From Rudanella sp. (GTDB lineage: Bacteria; Bacteroidota; Bacteroidia; Cytophagales; Spirosomataceae): a stretch of DNA of 6,402 nucleotides. The notes beneath the pieces were generated by a model. That model was given only the letters and a program-made list of their open reading frames with translations. It ran no database searches and was not told the DNA's origin. The stretch spans positions 1 through 6,402 of the forward strand of contig JAJAYX010000249.1 of assembly GCA_026785985.1 (NCBI GenBank), given 5' to 3'. Position 1 is the first letter of the stretch, and each line of letters begins with the position of its first letter. Below, one piece after another: positions 1 through 6,254 of the stretch. A program made the translations under genes and the position numbers.

Positions 1-2750
1 GGGCTAATCCGGACAGTACACAACCCGTGCAGACGGCCCCAACAGGTCGGCCACAGCGTCCGGGTGGGCAACGTCCGGCGGGTGCAGGCAGCAATGGCGG
101 CATGATGCCCGGCATGGGCGATCCGGCGGGCCGGGTGCAAACGCCACCCCCCGTTATTCCCGGCACCAGCTCCGACAATACCGTTCGAGGTGCCGCCAAA
201 ATATCCGGGATTATCCTGGATTCGGCTTCGCGCCAGCCGGTTGAATTTGCGAGCGTAGCCTTGATCAACGTTGCCACCGGAAAACCTATCGACGGGGCCT
301 CTGCCGACGATAAAGGCCGGTTTACGATAACCAGAGTGCCGGTTGGTGAGTTTAATTTGCTGATTTCGTTTGTGGGGTATCGCAACAAAACTGTCCGCAG
401 TATTCGCGTGGTGACCAAGGGTGATGAAGTGAACACGGGCATTGTAAACCTGCGCTCCGACACCAAAACCCTGAACGAAGTAACCGTAACCGGGCAAGCT
501 GCTTTGATTGAAGAAAAGGTGGACCGGCTCGTCTATAACGCCGACAAAGACATTATGTCGAAAGGGGGCGATGCCACGGATGTGATGCGAAAAGTGCCGC
601 TGCTGTCAGTCGATTTAGACGGAAACGTATCCTTGCGGGGGAGCCAGAATGTGCGGGTGTTGATCAACAACAAACCTTCCACCATTGTGGCTAGCAGCGT
701 TGGCGATGCACTGAAGCAGATTCCGGCCGACATGATTAAGTCGGTGGAGGTGATCACCTCGCCCTCGGCCAAATACGATGCTGAAGGAACAGCGGGCATC
801 ATCAACATCATCACCAAGAAAAACACCTTGCAGGGCGCCACCCTAAGCCTCGACACGGGCGTGGGCAACCGGGGAGCTAATCTCGGCCTGAATGGTAGCC
901 TGCGCACGGGTAAAATGGGCTTTAACCTCGGCGGTTTCGGGCGGGCTAATTACAACGTTCGCGGAGCGTTCGACAACACGCAGCGCACATTCGCAGCCAA
1001 CGGCGTGAGCACAACCCACCAGATTGCCAATACCATGAACGAGGGGGCTTTTGGGCAATATACGCTGAGTTGGGATTATGACATCAGCAAATACAGTGCG
1101 CTCACGGCGAGCGTTCGTTTTGGCTTGCGCAATAACATCACCACACAGGACAACCTCCGTACTGAGACAAGCTCACCAAACTCAACGTCGATGCAAGTGG
1201 GCTTACGTGATGTGTTGTCCCGCGACAACTCCAACACAGTCGATGCGAACATCGATTATACCCGCACGTTTGAGAAACCCCAGAAAGAGTTTAGCATTTC
1301 GGGACAGTTCAGCCGCAATACCCGTGAGAATAACTTCACCGCCGATATTCTGAACAACGTTGATTTGCAAACAATTATCTCGCGGCAGCGCAACGTGAAC
1401 CCCAGCTATAATCAGGAATCGACACTGCAAATTGATTACCAGACTCCGCTTGCCCAAAACCAATTGATCGAGTTTGGTGGTAAAGCCATTATGCGGAAGG
1501 TGAATAGCCAGTTTTCGTATCTGCTGGCAACGCCCCCCTCGCTCGACCAGTTTCTGACCGACGGAACCCGGCCCGGTAACACCCTGAACTACAACCAGGA
1601 TATTGCCGCCACCTACATTTCGTACACTTACACCTCGAAAACCAAATATACTATCAAGGTTGGGTCGCGCTACGAATACACGTTCATCAACGCCAACTTC
1701 TCCAGAGAGGGTAGTGACCAGAGTGTTAACCAGATACCCGACTACGCCAATTTTGTGCCGAGCATCAATATCTCGAAGGCATTGAAAGGGGGTAAAATAA
1801 TCAAAATTGCCTACAATCGCCGAATTCAGCGGCCCGGTATCCAGTCGTTGAATCCCAACATCAACGCAGCTAATCCCCTCAATGTGAGCCAGGGAAATCC
1901 GAACCTGCGGCCCGAATTGAACGACAATTTTGAGTTCAGCAGCAGCACTTACGTCAAGTCGGTGTATATCAGCGGGTCTCTGTTTGCCCGCTTCTCCAGC
2001 AACGCCATCACCAACGTTACCACTACCTCGGCGGTGCAGATTGGCACCAACGCCACAAACCCGGTGTTTCAGAACGCGCTGTTTTCTACTCCGCAGAACA
2101 TCGGTACGGAAAATGCCTATGGCCTGAACTTGTTTGGTAATGCGACCCTGTTCTCCAAATGGCAGATTGGGGGTGGAGTCGATGCCTACGTGGCCTATTT
2201 GAAGGGACAGATTCCAACCGCTCCTACAAGCGGGACAGACGGGTCATCGATTGCCGGCGGAACGGTTTCGACCAGCAACGCCGGGCTTGTTATTTCAGGA
2301 CGTTTCAATACGAGCGTAGCCCTGAAAAACGGTTGGGGTATCCAGGCGTTTACCTTTGCCAGGGGTCGGCAGGTGCAGTTGCAGGGCTATGATGGCGGGT
2401 TTATTTTCTACAGCATGGGCGCGAAAAAAGACTTCAAAAGCAAGAAGGGCAGCGTAGGATTAGCAGCCGAAAATTTCATTGTTAACCCCTTACGGATCCG
2501 GTCCGTTTCTGAAACGCCGGGCGTATTTTCCCGCAACAGCCTGACGAGCCGTTACAACTTGGGTTTCCGGGTAAACTTCAGTTACCGCATTGGTAAAATG
2601 AGCTTCGATCAGCCCCAACGCCGGAAGCGGGGTGTTAACAACGATGACGTGAAAGAAGGCGAGGGCGGTGGCGACAACGCTGGCGGAGGTCAGCAACAAC
2701 AGGCACCGGCTGGCGGTCAGCAGGGCGGTGGTGGCCGCAGGCCGAGGTAA
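1..2750 (+). CDS. TonB-dependent receptor-type outer-membrane beta-barrel protein, 5'-partial
   Basis: This is an outer-membrane protein of the Bacteroidota TonB-receptor/OMP_b-brl type, probably moving a ligand into the periplasm; the substrate cannot be read from sequence. The frame is open to the window edge (first full codon at 3, reading ANPDSTQPV), so the GTG at 27 is not the start and the signal peptide is missing. Counting from that GTG as residue 1: a Pro/Gly/Gln-rich linker to about 50; a carboxypeptidase-regulatory-like domain at about 56-140 (SGIILDSASRQPVEFASV, then GRFTITRVPVGEFNLLISFVGY); a TonB-box-like LNEVTVTG at 149-156; a plug domain at about 157-265 (VRVLINNKPS, IKSVEVITSPSAKYDAEGTA); then a barrel to about 859. 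It includes the family-typical RRIQRPGIQSLNPN and QGNPNLRPELND. A 48-residue Gly/Gln/Arg-rich tail follows the last strand. It converges with the ROK kinase gene. Family assignment is firm; transport function is inferred. Confidence 0.93.
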   Translation, partial: ANPDSTQPVQTAPTGRPQRPGGQRPAGAGSNGGMMPGMGDPAGRVQTPPPVIPGTSSDNTVRGAAKISGIILDSASRQPVEFASVALINVATGKPIDGASADDKGRFTITRVPVGEFNLLISFVGYRNKTVRSIRVVTKGDEVNTGIVNLRSDTKTLNEVTVTGQAALIEEKVDRLVYNADKDIMSKGGDATDVMRKVPLLSVDLDGNVSLRGSQNVRVLINNKPSTIVASSVGDALKQIPADMIKSVEVITSPSAKYDAEGTAGIINIITKKNTLQGATLSLDTGVGNRGANLGLNGSLRTGKMGFNLGGFGRANYNVRGAFDNTQRTFAANGVSTTHQIANTMNEGAFGQYTLSWDYDISKYSALTASVRFGLRNNITTQDNLRTETSSPNSTSMQVGLRDVLSRDNSNTVDANIDYTRTFEKPQKEFSISGQFSRNTRENNFTADILNNVDLQTIISRQRNVNPSYNQESTLQIDYQTPLAQNQLIEFGGKAIMRKVNSQFSYLLATPPSLDQFLTDGTRPGNTLNYNQDIAATYISYTYTSKTKYTIKVGSRYEYTFINANFSREGSDQSVNQIPDYANFVPSINISKALKGGKIIKIAYNRRIQRPGIQSLNPNINAANPLNVSQGNPNLRPELNDNFEFSSSTYVKSVYISGSLFARFSSNAITNVTTTSAVQIGTNATNPVFQNALFSTPQNIGTENAYGLNLFGNATLFSKWQIGGGVDAYVAYLKGQIPTAPTSGTDGSSIAGGTVSTSNAGLVISGRFNTSVALKNGWGIQAFTFARGRQVQLQGYDGGFIFYSMGAKKDFKSKKGSVGLAAENFIVNPLRIRSVSETPGVFSRNSLTSRYNLGFRVNFSYRIGKMSFDQPQRRKRGVNNDDVKEGEGGGDNAGGGQQQQAPAGGQQGGGGRRPR
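2663..2747 (+). repeat. Low-complexity Gly/Gln-coding segment at the receptor 3' end
   Basis: The last part of the receptor gene is an imperfect array of GGC/GGT glycine and CAG/CAA glutamine codons. GGCGGTCAGCAG-like units recur, for example GGCGGAGGTCAGCAACAACAG and GGCGGTCAGCAGGGCGGT. It encodes GEGGGDN, AGGGQQQQ, APAGGQQ and GGGGRRPR. Such tracts are prone to slippage, so tail length probably varies between strains (inference). Confidence 0.6.
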
Positions 2751-2766
2751 AAAAAGCGTGGGGCTA

Positions 2767-2851
2767 AGGGCTTGGAACTAAGAGTATATTAGCGCATGAG
2801 TATCTCTGGGTGCTTTCTTCATGCGCCAACATACCCTTAACCCCAAGCCCT
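2767..2851. terminator. Nested inverted repeats between convergent genes, candidate bidirectional terminator
   Basis: An outer 9-bp perfect inverted repeat (AGGGCTTGG at 2767-2775 with CCAAGCCCT at 2843-2851) encloses an inner 8-bp one (GCGCATGA at 2792-2799 with TCATGCGC at 2819-2826). The right outer arm overlaps the TAG stop of the ROK gene. On the minus strand a run of seven T (2755-2749) follows about 11 bases after the outer stem. The + direction has no U-tract. The large loops make this weaker than a classic terminator, but its place between two converging genes fits the role. Confidence 0.4.
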
Positions 2852-3773
2852 AAAGCATTGCTGCGCCAAACACGCCCGCACTGTCGCCAAGTTTGGGACG
2901 GAGAATGGGCGTACGGACTACTTTGTCATTGAAAATGTACTTCTTGATTCGGTTCACGCCTTCTGTATAGAGTTCATCAATAGTGCCAACGCCCCCGCCC
3001 AACACGATGGCATCGGGGTCGAGCACGTTGATGATGGTTGAAATAGACCGCCCAAAGTACTCTAACATCCGGTCAACGGTTTGCGAGGCAACAGGGTCGA
3101 TTTCCTGCCGGTGGCGGTCGATAATGTCCTTTAGTTTTCGTTGTTCGCCACTTTGCTCGTGGTAGAACCGCTGTAAGGCCGGGCCCGACAACACCTGTTC
3201 GTTGCAGCCGCGTTTGCCGCAATAGCAGTCATAGCCGTTCTCTTCGAGGATGTTATGACCCCACTCGCCCCCAATGCCGTGCAGACCACCCAGCACCATT
3301 GGCTTGCTGTCGGGGCCGGTTTTGAACACCACGCCCCCACCAACGCCCGTCCCCATAATCACACCGAAAACGCACCGATAATCGGACACCACATCGGGCA
3401 CTACCCCAAGTGAAGCCTCAGCCAAAGCAAAGCAGTTGGCATCGTTGGCCACTGTGATCGGTACAGCCAGGCGCCTGGCCAAATCCTGCACCATTGGCTG
3501 GCCATTCAGCACGGTGGTATTGCAATTTTTCATAGTATTGGTCGATGGATCGTTGGTGCCGGGCGTTCCAAATCCAATGTGGTCTGGTTCATAGCCCGTC
3601 TCAACCCGCAGCATATCCACCAGCAGTTCAATGCGACTTAGGATATGATTGTAGCCTTTGTCGGCTTCGGTGTCAATTCGTTTGCGAAGAATAACAGCGT
3701 CGGGAGAGGGTTTTGAAAGCACAACACCTTCGATTTTGGTGCCGCCAAGGTCGATTCCCCAATAGGTTTGCAT
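2850..3773 (-). CDS. ROK-family sugar kinase (glucokinase-like)
   Basis: This is probably a cytoplasmic ATP-dependent hexose kinase phosphorylating glucose, N-acetylglucosamine or a related sugar. The chosen ATG at 3773 gives 307 residues, normal for single-domain ROK kinases; an upstream ATG at 3863 would add 30 residues without family resemblance and cross the promoter region. Visible motifs: phosphate-1 loop GIDLGGTKIEG (6-16), catalytic Asp111 in NDAN (110-113), phosphate-2 loop MGTGVGGGVV (140-149), sugar-contact GGEWGH (168-173), zinc site His173 with Cys183, Cys185 and Cys190 in CYCGKRGCNEQ, and adenosine motif VLGGGVG (257-263). There is no N-terminal helix-turn-helix, so it is an enzyme and not a ROK repressor. 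No sugar-metabolism gene is adjacent, and the exact sugar is undetermined. The gene is divergent from the methyltransferase and convergent with the receptor. Confidence 0.93.
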   Translation of the reverse strand: MQTYWGIDLGGTKIEGVVLSKPSPDAVILRKRIDTEADKGYNHILSRIELLVDMLRVETGYEPDHIGFGTPGTNDPSTNTMKNCNTTVLNGQPMVQDLARRLAVPITVANDANCFALAEASLGVVPDVVSDYRCVFGVIMGTGVGGGVVFKTGPDSKPMVLGGLHGIGGEWGHNILEENGYDCYCGKRGCNEQVLSGPALQRFYHEQSGEQRKLKDIIDRHRQEIDPVASQTVDRMLEYFGRSISTIINVLDPDAIVLGGGVGTIDELYTEGVNRIKKYIFNDKVVRTPILRPKLGDSAGVFGAAML

Positions 3774-3829
3774 AAAGTTAGTTGTAAGTGGTAAGTTGTC
3801 AGGCTGTTTCCAGGGGTTGGTTACAGGCC

Positions 3830-3837
3830 GAAAATTA
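3830..3837 (-). promoter_or_regulatory. Candidate -7 element for the ROK kinase gene
   Basis: On the minus strand TAATTTTC matches the Bacteroidota -7 consensus TAnnTTTG at 5 of 6 fixed positions, 56 bases before the ATG at 3773. An upstream TTG lies 23 bases away, slightly more than the usual spacing. It is a weak match and such AT-rich words occur by chance. Confidence 0.25.
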
Positions 3838-3856
3838 GCCAAAAACCGGTTATGAC

Positions 3857-3868
3857 TTGGCAAGCCAA
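3857..3868. promoter_or_regulatory. Inverted repeat in the divergent promoter region, possible operator
   Basis: TTGGC (3857-3861) and GCCAA (3864-3868) form a compact inverted repeat with a 2-base spacer. A third copy of the half-site, GCCAA, lies at 3838-3842. The repeat overlaps the candidate -33 element of the methyltransferase promoter and lies upstream of the ROK gene, so a bound protein could affect both. The arms are only 5 bp, so chance is a real alternative. Confidence 0.25.
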
Positions 3869-3887
3869 TAAATATTCGGGAATTTTG
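3857..3887 (+). promoter_or_regulatory. Candidate Bacteroidota-type promoter of the methyltransferase gene
   Basis: TTG (3857-3859) and GAATTTTG (3880-3887) are separated by 20 bases. They resemble the -33 TTTG / -7 TAnnTTTG promoter of the Bacteroidota primary sigma factor, with one mismatch in the -7 element. Initiation a few bases downstream would leave a leader of about 20-25 bases before the ATG at 3917. That leader has no Shine-Dalgarno sequence, as is usual in this phylum. Confidence 0.35.
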
Positions 3888-3916
3888 AATCGTAAAAGAA
3901 ACCTTTCACTCCTCCC

Positions 3917-4738
3917 ATGCCCTGGTATCAAAACTTTTTCCACGGTTTGCCGCAGCAGGCCTGGCGAGCTGCCCAAACTGACGACCAAACCCAGCTTGAT
4001 CTCGAACTGATTGTTGAATCGCTGGAGTTTGGCCCCGGCGATGCCGTTTTCGACATTTTCTGTGGTTATGGTCGTCATGCGCTGCCTTTGGCTCAAATGG
4101 GGGCAAAGGTAAGTGGGGTGGATATTTCGGAGGAATATATTCAGGCACTGAAAAAAGAAGCCAATGCCCATAAATGGCCTGTTGAGGGTATTTTAGGGGA
4201 TTTTATGACCATTGCGGCCTTAGAAAATCGGGCCGGTCAATTCGATGCCGCTTACTGTCTTGGTAATAGCTTCGCGTTTTTTCCGCACACCGATATGCTC
4301 CGGTTTATGAAACGAATTGCCCATCTGCTCAGGCCAGGAGGGCGGTTGCTGATTCAGTCGAGCATGGTAGCTGAGGTTGTATTGCCCGATTTTCAGGAGC
4401 GCAACTGGATGCCAATTGGTAACGACATAACCGTGCTGGTCGAAAACGAATACAACCCCTCTGAAAGCCGAATCGACCAGCACCTGATTTACATCCGCAC
4501 TACTCCCGGTGAACCCATTGTTTCCGAGCAGCGAACCGCTCAGTACTACATCTACACCATTGCCGAACTATGCCGACTGTTTACTGAAGCTGGTTTCACG
4601 GTGGAAGACCTCTATGGAACGGTTGATCAGCAACCTTTTATGGTGGGTGACGAGGGGGTTTGGATGGTGCTGGAAAAGGGAGTGAGCAGTGCGGGATCAG
4701 GAGTTCCTATCCCCTTTCTATCCTTTATTCATGAATAG
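3917..4738 (+). CDS. Class I SAM-dependent methyltransferase, substrate unknown
   Basis: This is a cytoplasmic methyltransferase with a Rossmann-like SAM-binding fold (273 residues). Motif I is VFDIFCGYGRHALPLAQMG (44-62), matching the D-x-x-CG-x-GRH form of one widespread group. The acidic end of strand 2 is VSGVDIS (65-71), Asp69 being the expected ribose contact. GDFM (94-97) is the adenine-side acidic loop, FDAAYCLGNSFAFFP (109-123) is the motif IV region, and LLRPGGRLLIQS (137-148) precedes strand 5. The N-terminus (WYQNFFHGLPQQAWRAAQ) also fits this group, which supports the ATG at 3917. A short tail after the last strand (about 255-273, ending VPIPFLSFIHE) has no recognisable role. The family acts on small molecules or proteins, and nothing in motifs or neighbours fixes the substrate. 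It has its own candidate promoter and a 140-base gap before the next gene. Confidence 0.88.
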   Translation: MPWYQNFFHGLPQQAWRAAQTDDQTQLDLELIVESLEFGPGDAVFDIFCGYGRHALPLAQMGAKVSGVDISEEYIQALKKEANAHKWPVEGILGDFMTIAALENRAGQFDAAYCLGNSFAFFPHTDMLRFMKRIAHLLRPGGRLLIQSSMVAEVVLPDFQERNWMPIGNDITVLVENEYNPSESRIDQHLIYIRTTPGEPIVSEQRTAQYYIYTIAELCRLFTEAGFTVEDLYGTVDQQPFMVGDEGVWMVLEKGVSSAGSGVPIPFLSFIHE

Positions 4739-4806
4739 GCTAATTCGATGAATCTTGGGCAGAATTAGGCGAAAGAACTGTATTTTTCTACTATTTATTG
4801 TATTTC

Positions 4807-4839
4807 TTGTGGTTAAAAAAATGTAAACCGGTATCTTTC
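4807..4839 (+). promoter_or_regulatory. Candidate promoter of the TetR-type regulator gene
   Basis: TATCTTTC at 4832-4839 matches TAnnTTTG at all fixed positions but the last, and TTG lies at 4807-4809, 22 bases upstream. The ATG is 40 bases downstream of the -7 element, with no Shine-Dalgarno sequence before it. The palindrome at 4846-4860 falls where transcription would start, which fits a repressible promoter. Confidence 0.35.
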
Positions 4840-4845
4840 AATCAG

Positions 4846-4860
4846 TTTAACACCGTTAAA
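4846..4860. promoter_or_regulatory. Candidate TetR-type operator (autoregulation)
   Basis: TTTAAC-ACC-GTTAAA is a perfect inverted repeat with 6-bp arms and a 3-base centre, 15 bp in all. It sits 18 bases before the regulator ATG and directly after the candidate -7 element. TetR-family dimers commonly bind 15-20 bp palindromes of this layout in their own promoters, so autorepression is the natural inference. No second copy was noticed elsewhere in the window. Confidence 0.45.
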
Positions 4861-4878
4861 TTAGCTAAACGGATTATT

Positions 4879-5472
4879 ATGGAAGTTCTGGAACGCAAGC
4901 AGCGCACCCGCGAACAGACCCGCTCAGGCATTGTAACTACTGCTAAAGACATTGCCCGTCGGGAAGGATGGCAAGCTGTTTCGATCCGCAAGATCGCCGA
5001 TGCCATCGACTATAGCCCCCCCATTGTTTACGAATATTTCGACAGTAAAGACGTGTTGTTTGATGAAATCCGCAAAGAAGGGTTTCGCTTTTTGCATAAA
5101 GAATACGAACGCATCGATAAACTTTACCGAGACCCCGAAAAACGGCTCTACGAAATCTCGATGGCCCAATGGGAGTTTGCTTTGAAGCAGCCTGAGATAT
5201 ACCAGGTTATGTATAATCTTAACGGGGCGTTTTGCAGCATTCCGGTTCACAAAAATGCGGAAATGCAAGCCGTTTCGTCCCTGATTCAAGGCATCATTTT
5301 CTCGTTTATTCCAAAAGCCAAAGAGAGTATCCGTCGGCTGTTTTTTGAGTGGTGGTCAATTTCCCACGGTATGATTGCGCTGACCATGATCCTAAAAGAC
5401 CAACAGTCTCTCGATCAGTCGCAGCAAATCTATCAGGAGTCGATGCGCCGTTTTGCAAGAGGACTTAAATGA
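4879..5472 (+). CDS. TetR/AcrR-family transcriptional regulator
   Basis: This is a one-component DNA-binding regulator of 197 residues, the usual TetR size. The N-terminal helix-turn-helix domain spans about 12-60: RSGIVTTAKDIARREGWQ, then SIRKIADAIDYSPPIVYEYF (35-54), then the family-typical DSKDVLFDEI. The C-terminal ligand and dimer domain contains QWEFALKQPEIYQVMYNL, resembling the WHG/TetR_C type (FAL..P..Y..M). An in-frame TTG at 4798 would add 27 unrelated residues and read through the candidate promoter and operator, so the ATG at 4879 is preferred. The inducer and targets are unknown. No efflux pump or enzyme gene follows in the same direction; what follows is a decayed region on the opposite strand. 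It may regulate only itself, the upstream methyltransferase, or distant genes. Family assignment is firm; target is not known. Confidence 0.9.
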   Translation: MEVLERKQRTREQTRSGIVTTAKDIARREGWQAVSIRKIADAIDYSPPIVYEYFDSKDVLFDEIRKEGFRFLHKEYERIDKLYRDPEKRLYEISMAQWEFALKQPEIYQVMYNLNGAFCSIPVHKNAEMQAVSSLIQGIIFSFIPKAKESIRRLFFEWWSISHGMIALTMILKDQQSLDQSQQIYQESMRRFARGLK

Positions 5473-5669
5473 CCCCCTCGTAGATTGCCGCTTTGGGGGC
5501 AACTGGTATGCCCGGTCAGCCCGTGACCCGTAAAGACCCGGGCCGAGCTGGGCAACCCCGAAACAACGGTTTGGGCGTTTGCGCAAACCGCGTGATCTTT
5601 AATAAATACCTGCTCTTCCTTGCTCAGAACAACGTACTGATTAATAGGCTGGAATAATCGATCAAACAT
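5473..5669 (-). pseudogene. Probable N-terminal remnant of a Crp/Fnr-family regulator
   Basis: From an ATG at 5669 the minus strand reads MFDRLFQPINQYVVLSKEEQ followed by VFIKDH. This resembles the start of Bacteroidota Crp/Fnr-type regulators (short helix, then Y-x-x-L-x-x-E-E-x-x-F). The expected K-K-x-x-x-L-x-x-G cyclic-nucleotide-fold strands do not follow. The frame continues as composition-poor sequence (GLPSSARVFTGHGLTGHTSC) and runs antisense into the TetR gene to a stop at 5433. There is no helix-turn-helix. VVSGLPSSARVF may be a damaged copy of the family's FVVSGCLR strand, which would imply internal deletions. The ATG is 10 bases past the stop of the phosphatase remnant. A chance ORF is possible; identity rests on about 26 residues. 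Confidence 0.4.
5577..5588. repeat. Perfect 12-bp palindrome inside a longer inverted repeat
   Basis: GTTTGCGCAAAC at 5577-5588 is a perfect palindrome. It overlaps a second inverted repeat, CGGTTTG (5567-5573) with CAAACCG (5584-5590). It lies in the decayed region downstream of the TetR gene, has no U-tract and no adjacent promoter that I can see. It could be a protein-binding site, a relic of one, or chance. Confidence 0.3.
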
Positions 5670-5679
5670 GGGCAACTGG

Positions 5680-6165
5680 TCAATGGAGCTGATTATCAGC
5701 AATAAACGATTTATTTCGTAGGGGTAGTCTGTTCAATTGTTTGTAGGCTGATGAATCTAAAAACGTCTGAAACATCGTCAAATCAGTTGCCGAATGTAAG
5801 TCAGACCCGACAAAATCAACCCATTTGTTGTCGATCAAATGCTGCGCCTGTTTTTTTACGGGTTGCCCATATTGCCCAATCATTGACCCCCAGTTAAGTT
5901 GAAACAGGCAACCCATGTCGCGCAGTTTGGCAAGGGCTTTCAAGTTGTTGTGGTAACAAACATAGCGTTCGGGGTGAGCCAAAAGCGGTTGATAGCCTTT
6001 GATCTGCATCTGAAAAAGAATGGTATCCAGATAAGCGGGGGCTGCATCCCAACCTATTTCGATTAACACATAACGTTGCCGACCGAAATTCAACAGTTGC
6101 CCACCCTGCAGTAAATCCAGAAATAATTCATCGACCATATACTCGGCTGCAACCTCTCCTTTTAC
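5680..6165 (-). pseudogene. 5'-truncated PHP-type tyrosine-protein phosphatase (CpsB/CapC/YwqE family)
   Basis: Intact members are Mn-dependent PHP-fold phosphatases of about 240-255 residues that remove phosphate from tyrosine kinases controlling capsule or exopolysaccharide export. Here only the C-terminal part remains. The frame opens after a TAA at 6166-6168 with VKGEVAAEYMVDELFLDLL, then RYVLIEIGW, GYQPLLAHPERY, LFQLNWGSMIGQYGQPVKK and DFVGSDLHS. AAEY, HPERY and GSDLH are family metal-site or fold motifs. The N-terminal HxH, the following Asp and the TPH motif are absent, and no other frame up to the terminator at 6217 restores them. The first ATG (6138) lies inside conserved sequence, so it is probably not a true start. 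AGGAGAGG about 14 bases before it belongs to the coding sequence and only mimics a ribosome site. Roughly 90-110 residues are missing, so enzyme activity is not expected. Confidence 0.8.
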
Positions 6166-6216
6166 TTATTCGATAAAGGCAATTATATACTTGACGACCC
6201 CAATCTAAGCAGGATC

Positions 6217-6254
6217 ACTAAAAAAGCCCCAACTGTGATAGGGGCTTTTTTAGT
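6217..6254 (-). terminator. Strong intrinsic terminator (symmetrical, could act both ways)
   Basis: A perfect 14-bp stem (6217-6230 with 6241-6254) is closed by a 10-base loop (AACTGTGATA). The stem has an A6 tract, a GCCCC/GGGGC core and a T6 tract, so it gives a GC-rich hairpin followed by U residues on either strand. It overlaps the TAA stop (6252-6250) of the small minus-strand gene, its likely user. No + strand gene ends here, so two-way action is possible but has no evident purpose. Confidence 0.92.

Noticed and set aside
533..907. 124-codon minus-strand ORF inside the receptor gene
   Set aside because: It is antisense to conserved plug-domain coding sequence and its translation has no recognisable domain; a shadow of the real frame.
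3774..3863. N-terminal extension of the ROK kinase to an ATG at 3863
   Set aside because: The 30 extra residues have no ROK resemblance, and the family start (a few residues before GIDLGGTK) coincides with the ATG at 3773; the stretch also holds the candidate promoter.
4726..4737. Palindrome TATTCATGAATA at the end of the methyltransferase gene
   Set aside because: It has no room for a hairpin loop plus stable stem, no GC core and no U-tract, so it is not a terminator; an AT-rich 12-mer palindrome can arise by chance.
3845..4832. ACCGGT in both upstream regions (3845-3850 and 4827-4832) as a shared operator
   Set aside because: A 6-bp palindrome recurring twice in about 1 kb is expected often enough by chance, and the flanks agree only partly.
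4798..4878. TTG start for the TetR-type regulator
   Set aside because: It would place the candidate -7 element and operator inside the coding region and add 27 residues unlike TetR N-termini.
4924..5289. 121-codon minus-strand ORF opposite the TetR gene
   Set aside because: It is antisense to a well-conserved helix-turn-helix gene, with no domain of its own.
5473..5543. GC-rich repeats after the TetR stop (CCCCC/GGGGG and GCCCGG/CCGGGC) as a terminator
   Set aside because: The stems are 5-6 bp with 17-22 base loops and lack a U-tract; not convincing.
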